Positions 36,524 to 44,396 of a DNA stretch of 64,000 nt are shown here, piece after piece. The translations under genes were made by a program, and so were the position numbers. How positions within the stretch are numbered: the stretch's first letter is position 1; every line of letters starts with the position of its first letter. A model generated the notes under the pieces. It ran no database searches. It worked only from the letters and a program-made list of their open reading frames with translations, and had not been told where the DNA came from. The stretch is taken from contig JBCCPK010000002.1 of assembly GCA_039024915.1 (NCBI GenBank), forward strand, positions 310,001-374,000, read 5' to 3'. The stretch comes from Pseudomonadota bacterium (lineage in GTDB: Bacteria; Pseudomonadota; Alphaproteobacteria; Rhizobiales; MH13).

Positions 36524-36790
36524 ATTAAGCGTTCGAAGTTCAAGGATGCGCAGATCGCATTTGTGTTGAAGCAGGCCGAAGAAGGGACTTCGGTTGCCAA
36601 AGTTTGTCGCAAGGCGGGGATTGCCGAAGCGACATTCTCCAACTGGCGCAAGAAGTATGCAGGGTTGATGCCGTCTGAGATGAGGCGGTTGAAGCAGCTT
36701 GAGGAAGAGAACGGCAAGCTCAAGCGGCTAGTTGCCGATCTGTCTTTGGACAAAGTGATGCTGCAGGACGTCATTAAGCGAAAGCTTTGA
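36524..36790 (+). CDS. IS3-family transposase OrfA
   Basis: The helix-turn-helix protein runs from an ATT start at 36524 (AAGGAGG five bases upstream, product IKRSKFKDAQIAFVLKQAEE), giving 88 residues. ATG is absent, and a GTG 13 codons later would remove the first helix. The HTH region (EGTSVAKVCRKAGIAEATFSNW) and a leucine-zipper-like segment (LKQLEEENGKLKRLVADLSLDKVML) are typical. OrfB is in the -1 frame and overlaps by four bases, allowing an OrfAB fusion by frameshifting. Confidence 0.85.
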   Translation: MKRSKFKDAQIAFVLKQAEEGTSVAKVCRKAGIAEATFSNWRKKYAGLMPSEMRRLKQLEEENGKLKRLVADLSLDKVMLQDVIKRKL

Positions 36791-37623
36791 GGCCTGCTCT
36801 CCGTCGTGAACTTGTCGATGATCTCAGATCGATCTGGGGCGTTTCGGTCCGCCGCGCCTGCCTTGTGCTGATGGCGCAGCGATCCAGTTATCATTATCGA
36901 CCGCATGGCGAAGACCAGGCCGACCTTAAGAAGCGCATCAAGGAGGTTGCACAGACGCGGGTGCGCTATGGATATCGGCGCATTCATGTCCTGCTGCGGC
37001 GCGAGGGATGGCAGGTCAATCCGAAGCGGACTTATCGGCTCTACAAGGAGATGGGGCTGCAACTGCGCAACAAGACGCCAAAGCGAAGGGTCAAAGCCAA
37101 GCTGAGGGATGATCGGTCCGAGGCGACTGTGAGCAATGAGACCTGGGCGATGGACTTCGTCCATGACCAACTCGTCACAGGTCGCAAGATCCGTATCCTG
37201 ACTATCGTTGATACGTTCTCACGCTTCTCACCAGCAACCGATCCTCGGTTTAGCTATCGAGGCGAGGATGTGGTGCAGACACTTGAGCGCGTGTGTCGAC
37301 GGCATGGATATCCCAAGACCATTCGAGTCGATCAAGGTTCGGAGTTCGTCTCCCGTAATCTTGATCTGTGGGCGTATCAGAAAGGCGTCGTGCTCGACTT
37401 CTCGCGGCCCGGAAAGCCGACCGATAACGCGTATATCGAAAGCTTCAACGGAAAGTTCCGTGCCGACTGCCTGAACACGCATTGGTTCATGAGCCTTGAC
37501 GATGCTCGGTCGAAACTGAAGGAATGGCGCAGAGACTACAACGAAGTGCGACCACACAGCGCCATCGGCAACAAGCCGCCGATATCGCTGATCAACGGTT
37601 CGATAGCGGCATTGCCGCCCTGA
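36787..37623 (+). CDS. IS3-family transposase OrfB (DDE integrase core)
   Basis: The 278-residue catalytic subunit has an HTH_21-like N-terminal region, then the rve integrase core with the DDE residues in WAMDFVHDQL, RVDQGSEFVS and YIESFNGKFRADCLN. The C-terminal EVRPHSAIGNKPP is typical of the IS407 group. It appears intact and reads in the -1 frame relative to OrfA. Confidence 0.92.
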   Translation: MRPALRRELVDDLRSIWGVSVRRACLVLMAQRSSYHYRPHGEDQADLKKRIKEVAQTRVRYGYRRIHVLLRREGWQVNPKRTYRLYKEMGLQLRNKTPKRRVKAKLRDDRSEATVSNETWAMDFVHDQLVTGRKIRILTIVDTFSRFSPATDPRFSYRGEDVVQTLERVCRRHGYPKTIRVDQGSEFVSRNLDLWAYQKGVVLDFSRPGKPTDNAYIESFNGKFRADCLNTHWFMSLDDARSKLKEWRRDYNEVRPHSAIGNKPPISLINGSIAALPP

Positions 37624-37677
37624 GCCATAACCCCGGAAAATCTCCTGCCGGGTGGTCCAAAAGCCGGTAGCAGCTCA

Positions 37678-38019
37678 GGCCGGTCATGCAATAACAATCA
37701 ACTCGCACCACTCGGTGGGGGCATGCCAATCTTCAGCGCGCCGCAATTTTCCAGTTCGAGCCCAAAGCTGTACCGCATCAATCCATCTCGTAATTCGGTA
37801 AGTGCAATCACCGCGAACGCCTATCCTGCAGCTTGGAATCGTAAACTAGGAACGGTAATTATAATTTAGCCGTATAGCGCTGCCCAGAATTGTGGGTGTT
37901 CCGACGAAATACAATGTATGTAAATTCACGATAACGCCATACACTATGTAGACTCACTGCCCTATGATTTCGCACTTTTTTATTTTGACATTTAGGAACA
38001 ATTCCTTGCTATTAAGCTA
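37678..38019. other. AT-rich intergenic region upstream of the phosphatase/SIR2/kinase operon
   Basis: These 342 bases carry no coding frame I can support. Composition drops to AT-rich from about 37.8 kb. It must hold the promoter of the PP2C-SIR2-kinase operon. I see no clear repeat or RNA structure. Confidence 0.5.
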
Positions 38020-38712
38020 GTGACTGTCGAATTTTTTTCAGAATGTGGGCGACATAGGGCAGCGAACCAGGACGCCATCGCTACTTGGTCCTCAAGTGAG
38101 AACCTCCGCGATGGATTTGTCGCTGTTATCGCCGATGGCGTGGGGTCAATGCTTTTGGGGCATGAAGCCGCAAGCTTAGCTGTCGAGACCTCTCTCGCTT
38201 TTCTAAAGTCAAATATGAAAGTTTTCCGGAATCCAAGCGAAGTCTCATCCGCAATCTGTCGCGCACTCGGCGCCTCAAACCAAGCCATCAAAGAACTCTC
38301 GTTGGAACGCGTTGGTGATCCTTATAAATCCGGCGCATGTGCACTGTGTATGGTGTGCCATGGACAAGAAATTACTATCGGTGGAGTGGGAGATTGCGCT
38401 GCATTTAAGGTGGGCGAGGATGGTGTTTCTGATTATTTTGTCGCCGAGCCATCAGCAGGCGGGTCGCTTGTCACCAATACTCTTGGAGCGAAAGGCGATC
38501 AATTCCCACGGTTAGTTCAATGGACTGTGCCACATAAAACCCGGATCGGAATTGCGACAGATGGCTTTCTCGACTATTTCCCCAAGGCGAAATTACTTGA
38601 TAATATTGGGAATTGGGCCAATGACATCACAAGCGTCACAAAATCTATCCGAAGAGAAACACTGCTTGCAGATCCGCACGATAATTTCACAATGATGATC
38701 GCGGAGTACTAG
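38020..38712 (+). CDS. PP2C-family Ser/Thr protein phosphatase
   Basis: The 230-residue protein is a minimal PP2C domain with all metal-binding positions present: NQD (D18), IADGVGS (D39-G40), GVGDCAAF (G124-D125), ATDGFLDYF (D181-G182) and DPHDNFTMM (D221-N222). The start is a GTG at 38020. The ribosome site is poor, so the true start could differ slightly. It removes phosphate from Ser/Thr and is the natural antagonist of the kinase two genes downstream. The stop codon directly abuts the ATG of the SIR2 gene, so the three genes form one operon. Confidence 0.88.
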   Translation: MTVEFFSECGRHRAANQDAIATWSSSENLRDGFVAVIADGVGSMLLGHEAASLAVETSLAFLKSNMKVFRNPSEVSSAICRALGASNQAIKELSLERVGDPYKSGACALCMVCHGQEITIGGVGDCAAFKVGEDGVSDYFVAEPSAGGSLVTNTLGAKGDQFPRLVQWTVPHKTRIGIATDGFLDYFPKAKLLDNIGNWANDITSVTKSIRRETLLADPHDNFTMMIAEY

Positions 38713-39576
38713 ATGCGATATCCATCTCGCTTAGTGGAAGCAACGTCACTAAAGAAAATGGTCCCATTCATAGGAGCGGGTGTATCAAAATTCGCAGCCC
38801 CTAACCTCTTCCCCACGTGGGCAGAATTCATATCAAATTTCCTTGCGAAAGCAAAAGCTGATGGGCACCTACCGGATCATGATTTCAGGGACCTGAGCCG
38901 GCTCGCTGCCGCTGGAAAAAGCCTTACAGTTGCGGAGCACCTAAAGGAAGTGCTCCCCAGCGACTACTACATAGATGTACTCATCGAGACATTCGACATC
39001 ATACTCGATGAAGAAGCAGATCTCTCCATCTATGAAATTTTATTCGAAATGAATCCCCCAATAATGATCACAACTAACTATGATCGATTGATAGAGGACT
39101 CATATGCGCGTCTTAAAAGAAGAAACATGGACGTTAAGACCCATCAGGAATCTGTGGGTGTAATAAAAGCACTTCAGCGAACACGTAATAATGGTTATCA
39201 AACACTATTTAAAATTCACGGGGACGTAAGAACGCCCTCCAACGTAGTTCTCTCGGAGAAGGACTATCGAAATGTAATGTACGATTTGTCCGATTACCGA
39301 ATGGCAATGGATTCGATATTCTCACTTTATACTGTGTTATTTATTGGGTTTTCGATGGGAGACAAAGAGATGATTTCAACCATCGAAAATCTTCGACACA
39401 CATTCCGTTATCTAGAAAGTCCACACTATATTCTACTTAGAGAAGGTGAAACGAGCCACGTAGAACGTCGCCGTTGGAGGGAAGATTTTGGACTCGAGGT
39501 AATTGAGTATACTCGAGGCGATGACCATCGCGGACTATTGCACTGGTTTAGAGACTTTTCGGCAGAATCCGGTTAA
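38713..39576 (+). CDS. SIR2-like (SIR2_2) NAD-processing domain protein
   Basis: The 287-residue protein has the SIR2 Rossmann signature FIGAGVS at 19-25, TTNYD at 120-124, the catalytic-type histidine in KIHGD at 167-171 (H169), SEKDY at 181-185 and IGFSMGD at 211-217. There is no zinc-binding cysteine module, so it belongs with the SIR2-like NADases of bacterial immunity (Thoeris ThsA, DSR, SIR2-HerA) rather than with deacetylase sirtuins. The likely activity is NAD+ hydrolysis that stops the infected cell. It has no extra sensor domain, which suggests control by its neighbours: the phosphatase ends at its ATG and the kinase starts four bases after its stop. Confidence 0.88.
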   Translation: MRYPSRLVEATSLKKMVPFIGAGVSKFAAPNLFPTWAEFISNFLAKAKADGHLPDHDFRDLSRLAAAGKSLTVAEHLKEVLPSDYYIDVLIETFDIILDEEADLSIYEILFEMNPPIMITTNYDRLIEDSYARLKRRNMDVKTHQESVGVIKALQRTRNNGYQTLFKIHGDVRTPSNVVLSEKDYRNVMYDLSDYRMAMDSIFSLYTVLFIGFSMGDKEMISTIENLRHTFRYLESPHYILLREGETSHVERRRWREDFGLEVIEYTRGDDHRGLLHWFRDFSAESG

Positions 39577-39580
39577 AAAT

Positions 39581-41407
39581 ATGCCTTCGTCACTTTTTAA
39601 AAAGCATGACTTCATTGATGTCGTGCAATGCCAGCTTATTGACTACATCAGTGCAGGTACCCAGGCTGAAGTATGGAAAGCTTCGACCCCGCTCAAGACC
39701 GAAGATGGCATCTTTGCTGTGAGGATAAACTATATCGCATCAGGTGAGAAGGGAACAGCGAACTGGATAGAGTGGAAGGGTCGCTTAGAAAAGGAGACCG
39801 CAATCTGGAGAGAGTTTGAGGCAAATCCTTTTGTCGTGAACCTTCGTGATTCTAGTTTCGTGCCATCACACGAGACAGAGCATGGCAAGTTTGATTTGTT
39901 CATTCAATCAATGGAATATCTTCCGTACGGAAGTTTAGATGAGTACCTAACAACAGAGCAACGAAAACACCTGTTTGAGCTCATTGGCCAAGACCAAAAG
40001 ATTCCCGCATTCCTTCGACTACTAGTGTCTGCTGTAAAAGAAGGACACGAGGCGGGCAGAATTCACGGCGACATCAAGCCATCAAACATTCTGCTAAATG
40101 TCTCTGCAGGCAACTACCCGTCTCCAAAACTCATGGATTTTGGACTTTCGATGGACGCCAGCCTCGGTTTTTCTGGCGGATTTATTGGCACACCCGAATA
40201 TTCACCAATCGCTTTTCTAACTGGTGATATTGGTGCGACGACAAAAACAGATATTTATGCACTCGGCGCAGTATTTTATGAGTTCCTCACCGGGAAAAAA
40301 TTCGTAGAGGGCACTGATAACCTAAAGCCAGATGAGCGTAAGAACGCAGTAGTTGGTGCATTGCGAGCGCGACGCGAATTCGACATCTCAGAGATCGATC
40401 AAGATGTGACGCTGTCTCAAAGACGTCGCGATCAGTTGGTCACGCTGACAAATCTGATGCTCGAAAGTACTTCACCTAAAGGTGATGGTTCCATGACTTT
40501 AGCGTTTGTCGTGCAAAACTTGGCCCATTGTGAGACTCAAGACACGCAGGAACCTAAAAACACGGTCCGACCACGAACGTATCGTTGGGCCAAATCTGTA
40601 CACGAGGCCTTAGATGAGACGCCAGTGTATTTTGTTGTAAAATCTGAACAACCATATGATGATGAAGAAGTAATCAGAAAAAACCTAGCTATGTCGGGCA
40701 TTAGAGGTTACTCTCTATACCGACTTGTGGGAACGCATGACTTTATGCTTCGCATTTGGCGCTCTAATCGAAATGAACGATTAATTGATCGCGCAATTGA
40801 TAAGTATATACATCCAAATAGATTCTCCGCCAGAGTATCCAAAATTGATATTCGAAAGTATGTAACATTTAGTGACAAAAAAACGGAATTTGCAAAAACT
40901 AAACAGCAAGTTCTCTTAGAGGTTGCTCAATCTAGAGATCGTGATAGCCAGGTTGAGTTCTCTCGGCTGAAACGGTTGGGACTGGTCAACTCGCGGATTG
41001 CCGACGATCGTAGCGGGAAAACCGCGATCCGCGTATTCCTATTTGTTCTCACAAACCGCGAAAACTTATCAGACGAAGCCTGGGATACATTCCACGAAAA
41101 GTGCGATCATATAGTCAAAGGTCATGCAAGTCTAAGGGATAGCGCGATTAAGAATGTAAGCAGCTATCAGTGTAAAGTAACTGACTTAGGTGACCAAGAC
41201 ACGCAAATCGGAGTCATGTATCGGATGATTGTCAATGATTATCATAGATACACAGATCTTCTAAAAAAGATATCAGATGGGAAGCACATTCTTGAACAGC
41301 ACGCAAAACGCCAAATTCTAACTACTTCTTTATTCGAATTGGACAAAAAGGGGATGATAGAATCTGATGACGGTGAAATTTTGTTCCAAGCAGAACAATT
41401 TGGTTAA
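39581..41407 (+). CDS. Ser/Thr protein kinase with large C-terminal sensor-like region
   Basis: The start is ATG at 39581, four bases after the SIR2 stop. The open frame extends upstream into the SIR2 gene but is not needed. The 608-residue protein has a Hanks-type kinase domain at about 20-330: degenerate glycine loop ISAGTQAEVWK, catalytic loop IHGDIKPSNILL (D164, K166, N169), DFG at 186-188, GTPEYSPIAFL and TKTDIYALGAVFYEFLTGK. The position of the usual VAIK lysine reads Arg (FAVRIN). Residues about 360-600 contain two alpha/beta stretches (FVVKSEQ to GTHDFMLRIW, and FVLTNREN to GVMYRMIVNDYH) that look like Lrp/RAM-type ligand folds. There is no membrane segment. It probably phosphorylates the SIR2 protein or itself. 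Confidence 0.85.
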   Translation: MPSSLFKKHDFIDVVQCQLIDYISAGTQAEVWKASTPLKTEDGIFAVRINYIASGEKGTANWIEWKGRLEKETAIWREFEANPFVVNLRDSSFVPSHETEHGKFDLFIQSMEYLPYGSLDEYLTTEQRKHLFELIGQDQKIPAFLRLLVSAVKEGHEAGRIHGDIKPSNILLNVSAGNYPSPKLMDFGLSMDASLGFSGGFIGTPEYSPIAFLTGDIGATTKTDIYALGAVFYEFLTGKKFVEGTDNLKPDERKNAVVGALRARREFDISEIDQDVTLSQRRRDQLVTLTNLMLESTSPKGDGSMTLAFVVQNLAHCETQDTQEPKNTVRPRTYRWAKSVHEALDETPVYFVVKSEQPYDDEEVIRKNLAMSGIRGYSLYRLVGTHDFMLRIWRSNRNERLIDRAIDKYIHPNRFSARVSKIDIRKYVTFSDKKTEFAKTKQQVLLEVAQSRDRDSQVEFSRLKRLGLVNSRIADDRSGKTAIRVFLFVLTNRENLSDEAWDTFHEKCDHIVKGHASLRDSAIKNVSSYQCKVTDLGDQDTQIGVMYRMIVNDYHRYTDLLKKISDGKHILEQHAKRQILTTSLFELDKKGMIESDDGEILFQAEQFG

Positions 41408-41778
41408 GCGCTTTCGGCTAGTTCATTAACCACAACTATTCTGCGCTTTACTTTATCAGGCCTTACGTCATCGCCAGATAATTCTTGAAGGTCCTCTCCA
41501 AGCCAAGCAACTCTCCAGTCAAAATAGATATTATCTATGCAAGATTGACCTTTAGCTTGTCCTGACGACCTTATTTCTTGAACTATGCGATCACGTACAC
41601 CTTCGTCAACGGCATACAACGATACTGGATATTCAACAGAAACCGGAGTCATTTCCAAGTTTTTGATAAACCGTAGATCGGGAGAAGCCATAGGAAACCG
41701 CCATTTTTCAAAATTATAACATGCTTGCTTCAATGGGTCAATTTTGTTTGTTATCAATAAGTTAAACGACGATTTCAA
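41404..41778 (-). CDS. Hypothetical protein (124 aa) convergent with the kinase
   Basis: This AT-rich frame of natural composition ends four bases inside the end of the kinase gene on the opposite strand. The product (RFIKNLEMTPVSVEYPVSLYAVDEG, CIDNIYFDWRVAWLGEDLQELSGDDV) has no family I recognise. Shared base composition and tight packing suggest it arrived with the phosphatase/SIR2/kinase genes. An ATG at 41691 (MASPDLRF) is an alternative start. Confidence 0.55.
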   Translation of the reverse strand: MKSSFNLLITNKIDPLKQACYNFEKWRFPMASPDLRFIKNLEMTPVSVEYPVSLYAVDEGVRDRIVQEIRSSGQAKGQSCIDNIYFDWRVAWLGEDLQELSGDDVRPDKVKRRIVVVNELAESA

Positions 41779-42174
41779 ATCTAAATGCGCATAGCTATTT
41801 TACTCCAAACTGCTTGTACTTTAAATTTCAGAATAACTACAACATATCTACCCTTAATATTCTGTTAATATCCCCACTGGATCGAGTATAAGATCCTATT
41901 AAACACAATAAGTTCGCGTTTATATTGATGAGTGCGCCGATCTTCGGTCATCGTCACATGGGTAACACAGAATTGCTAGACCCCAGCGCTGTGAGGTTTG
42001 ACTTGAAAGCCGACGTCGGCCTTCGATAGGCGAATACTTCAAACGTGTTTCCGGCTTGTGAATGAGTTGCTGTAGAGGTCGGCCTCTTTTTCGGGCCTTC
42101 ATAAGTGCCGCCATTGTCATCGTGCCCCAAACCATACCCTGACACGCGGATGTTTGGTGTCTTACGGTGTGGGC
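41779..42174. other. Intergenic region before the integrase, with an 11-bp tRNA-like match
   Basis: This is a 396-base gap that changes from AT-rich to GC-rich near 41.95 kb. GACACGCGGAT at 42141-42151 matches part of the tRNA-Met repeat and lies 24 bases before the integrase start. It may be a degenerate internal attachment site or chance. Confidence 0.4.
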
Positions 42175-43404
42175 ATGAAACGCAAGCTCACCACCAAGCT
42201 GATCGAAAGCCTGCCACCAGCGACGGGCAAGCGCTACGAGGCTCGCGATACCCTGATCCCCGGCCTGCACCTGCGTGTGTCAGCCACAGGTGGGAAGGTC
42301 TGGAATCTCTCTACGCGTGTTGATCGTCGCAACCGGCGCATCAAGCTTGGCAGCTACCCGGCCCTTTCGCTCTCAGACGCGCGTGAGCGTGCTCGGGACG
42401 TTTTGCGCGACATCGACATCGGTACGTTCGAAAAAAGCGATGCTGGCTCACCTGAGGCTCCGGTACCTACCCTTGGCGAGGTCATCCCTCAATTCATCGA
42501 ACTGCACGCGAAGCCGCGCAATCGCGATTGGAAGGGCACCGAGAGCATCCTAACCAAGTTCGCAGCAATGAACTCAACGCCCATGGATCAGATCAAGCGC
42601 GCCGACGTTCACCGCGTGCTCGATACGATCATTGCTGATGGCGCACCGACACGGGCGAACCGGGCGCTGGCTGCGATCAAGAAGCTCATGAACTGGTGCA
42701 TCGATCGCGGCATCATCGAAACATCACCTGTGGCTGCTCTGAAGCCTCCCACAAAGGAGGTCGCCCGCGAGCGTGTGCTGACGGACACCGAACTAGCGGC
42801 GTGTTTGAATGCTGCGACCGACGAAGGCTTTCCGTTCGAGGCGTTCCTTCAGCTGCTCATCCTGACCGGCCAACGCCGTGGCGAGGTCGCAGGCATGCGA
42901 TGGGCCGAGCTTGATCTCGACAAAGGCCTTTGGACGCTTCCAGCCAAGCGCACCAAGAACGCCTCCTCGCACATCGTGCCCTTGGCACCCTTGGCGATCG
43001 ACATCCTCAAGTCTGTGCCTCGGTTTCTGGACAGCGATCTTGTCTTTACAACCAACGGCAAAACGCCGATTTCGGGCTTCGGTCGATTGAAGGAGCGCCT
43101 TGATCTGGCTGTTGGCTTGGACGCCGAGGATTGGCGCTTCCACGATCTGCGCCGAACCATGGCAACCAACATGGCTATGATGCGCGTTCAGCCGCACATT
43201 ATCGAAGCTATCCTCAACCATAAGACGGGGATCGTCTCCGGCGTCGCCGCCGTCTACAATCGTCATGCCTATCTGGATGAAAAACGCGAGGCGCTGGAGT
43301 TGTGGGCCGAAAGGGTTGGAACTCTAACCACTGCGGGATTGAGTCATGGGAACGCGACTGACGACCCGACAGCTTCGAAGAGTTTCAGCATCGCTGTCGC
43401 CTAA
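42175..43404 (+). CDS. Tyrosine integrase, P4-type
   Basis: The 409-residue protein from the ATG at 42175 (an upstream TTG and GTG are in frame) has the DUF4102 N-terminal domain of P4-like integrases (LHLRVSATGGKVWNLSTRVDRRNRRIKLGSYPALSLSDARERA). It also has an SAM-like core-binding domain and the catalytic residues: first Arg in LTGQRRGEVAG, HDLRRT near 323-328, LNHKTG near 345, and the tyrosine nucleophile in YNRHAYLDEKREALELW. It is the expected enzyme for integration into the tRNA-Met 3' end, although it lies in the middle of the island. Confidence 0.93.
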   Translation: MKRKLTTKLIESLPPATGKRYEARDTLIPGLHLRVSATGGKVWNLSTRVDRRNRRIKLGSYPALSLSDARERARDVLRDIDIGTFEKSDAGSPEAPVPTLGEVIPQFIELHAKPRNRDWKGTESILTKFAAMNSTPMDQIKRADVHRVLDTIIADGAPTRANRALAAIKKLMNWCIDRGIIETSPVAALKPPTKEVARERVLTDTELAACLNAATDEGFPFEAFLQLLILTGQRRGEVAGMRWAELDLDKGLWTLPAKRTKNASSHIVPLAPLAIDILKSVPRFLDSDLVFTTNGKTPISGFGRLKERLDLAVGLDAEDWRFHDLRRTMATNMAMMRVQPHIIEAILNHKTGIVSGVAAVYNRHAYLDEKREALELWAERVGTLTTAGLSHGNATDDPTASKSFSIAVA

Positions 43405-44071
43405 CCCTTACAATCTCTATTCGACCCAAGATGTCATCGACATCGGTAAGGCCATTGGTGTGTCTCAATCACGTGAGCTTGTGACACTGCGCCGACGGCT
43501 GAGAGACGCTGCGTCCAGTTGCATCCGATATCGCAGCGAATTTGCGCGAGACGAGTACCCATCATCAAGGGCGGACTCGTTGCTTAAAGATATCCAGGTG
43601 CCAACACACGCCTTGCTTCAGTCGATTCATAGGCTTGAGAATCCGAAAAATGGCTACCTTCAAGACTTGCAACAACTGCTCCCACAATCCGAAAGCGTTG
43701 GCGCCACACGTCTCTTCCTCAAAGACCTCGAAAGCAGACTGCTGAAACTAGAACGTTTGGCGTCAGCGGGAATTCAGGAGTTGGAGCTGGTCGAGCAAAA
43801 GCTTCCTAAACCAAAGTATCTGCTCCATGTCGTGGAGCGATTATCGAAGGTGTATCTGACCTACAAAGCTCCAACCACCGTTGGATTGAATAAACGGTAC
43901 CCGGAAAACAGCCCTTATATGCAGTTCATTAGACAGTCGGCTGAGCCCATCATCGGAAAAAAGCACGGCCTGATGGATCAGATGAAGGAATTTCGGGATT
44001 CTCTAAGGAGTTCTGCGGTGGCAGAACGGCCCGTTGAAAACCAGAGAAAACAACCACCCACGACCAATTAG
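43346..44071 (+). CDS. Hypothetical protein (241 aa) overlapping the integrase gene
   Basis: The ATG at 43346 lies 59 bases before the integrase stop, in another frame. The 241-residue product is helical and charged, with coiled-coil-like segments (LFLKDLESRLLKLERLASAGIQELELVEQ). I recognise no domain. Coupling with the integrase suggests a role in excision, transfer or control of the island, which is inference. Confidence 0.6.
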   Translation: MGTRLTTRQLRRVSASLSPNPYNLYSTQDVIDIGKAIGVSQSRELVTLRRRLRDAASSCIRYRSEFARDEYPSSRADSLLKDIQVPTHALLQSIHRLENPKNGYLQDLQQLLPQSESVGATRLFLKDLESRLLKLERLASAGIQELELVEQKLPKPKYLLHVVERLSKVYLTYKAPTTVGLNKRYPENSPYMQFIRQSAEPIIGKKHGLMDQMKEFRDSLRSSAVAERPVENQRKQPPTTN

Positions 44072-44116
44072 ATTCATGCCCAACTGTCTCCAGGCGTTTC
44101 AAAACAGGAGACATCA

Positions 44117-44347
44117 ATGCCCGGCCAATCAATCCAAACCCAACCAGTATTTCTAACCCGGAAAGACCTCAAAGATCTTGGCATCAAGGTCTCAGCGAGC
44201 ACGCTGATCCGGTGGGAGATAGCGGGGCGCTTCCCCAAACGGGCTCGCCTTGGCGGCACGACCGTCGCCTGGCCACGAGACCTCATCCTTCAGTGGTGTG
44301 AGGATCGCATCAGCGAGCGCGACAAATTCGTTTACGCCGAATTCTAG
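44117..44347 (+). CDS. AlpA-like helix-turn-helix regulator/excisionase
   Basis: The 76-residue protein contains the AlpA/MerR-like DNA-binding pattern: FLTRKDLKDLGIKVSASTLIRWEIAGRFPKRARLGGTTVAW in two helices and a wing, then DLILQWCEDRI. Members activate integrase or act as excisionase in P4-like elements. AGGAGA about ten bases upstream of the ATG is the likely ribosome site. Confidence 0.82.
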   Translation: MPGQSIQTQPVFLTRKDLKDLGIKVSASTLIRWEIAGRFPKRARLGGTTVAWPRDLILQWCEDRISERDKFVYAEF

Positions 44348-44396
44348 TCGCGTCCTCTGACCCCATTTCAAAACCTATCTTACAAGGAGTTTCCTC

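Larger units (their letters stand above)
36444..37677 (+). mobile_element. IS3-family (IS407-like) insertion sequence
   Basis: The element contains overlapping orfA and orfB transposase genes. The likely ends begin TGA and finish TCA. Left end 36444-36469 and right end 37653-37677 are imperfect inverted repeats that share the inner TGGACCA block. I see no target-site duplication (flanks CTCT and GGCC), so the exact ends are uncertain or the element has since recombined. It lies between the protease/MBL operon and the AT-rich phosphatase/SIR2/kinase operon. Confidence 0.72.

Noticed and set aside
41920-42270. 116-codon minus-strand frame across the integrase start
   Set aside because: It overlaps the integrase N-terminus antisense, and has no ribosome site or recognisable domain.
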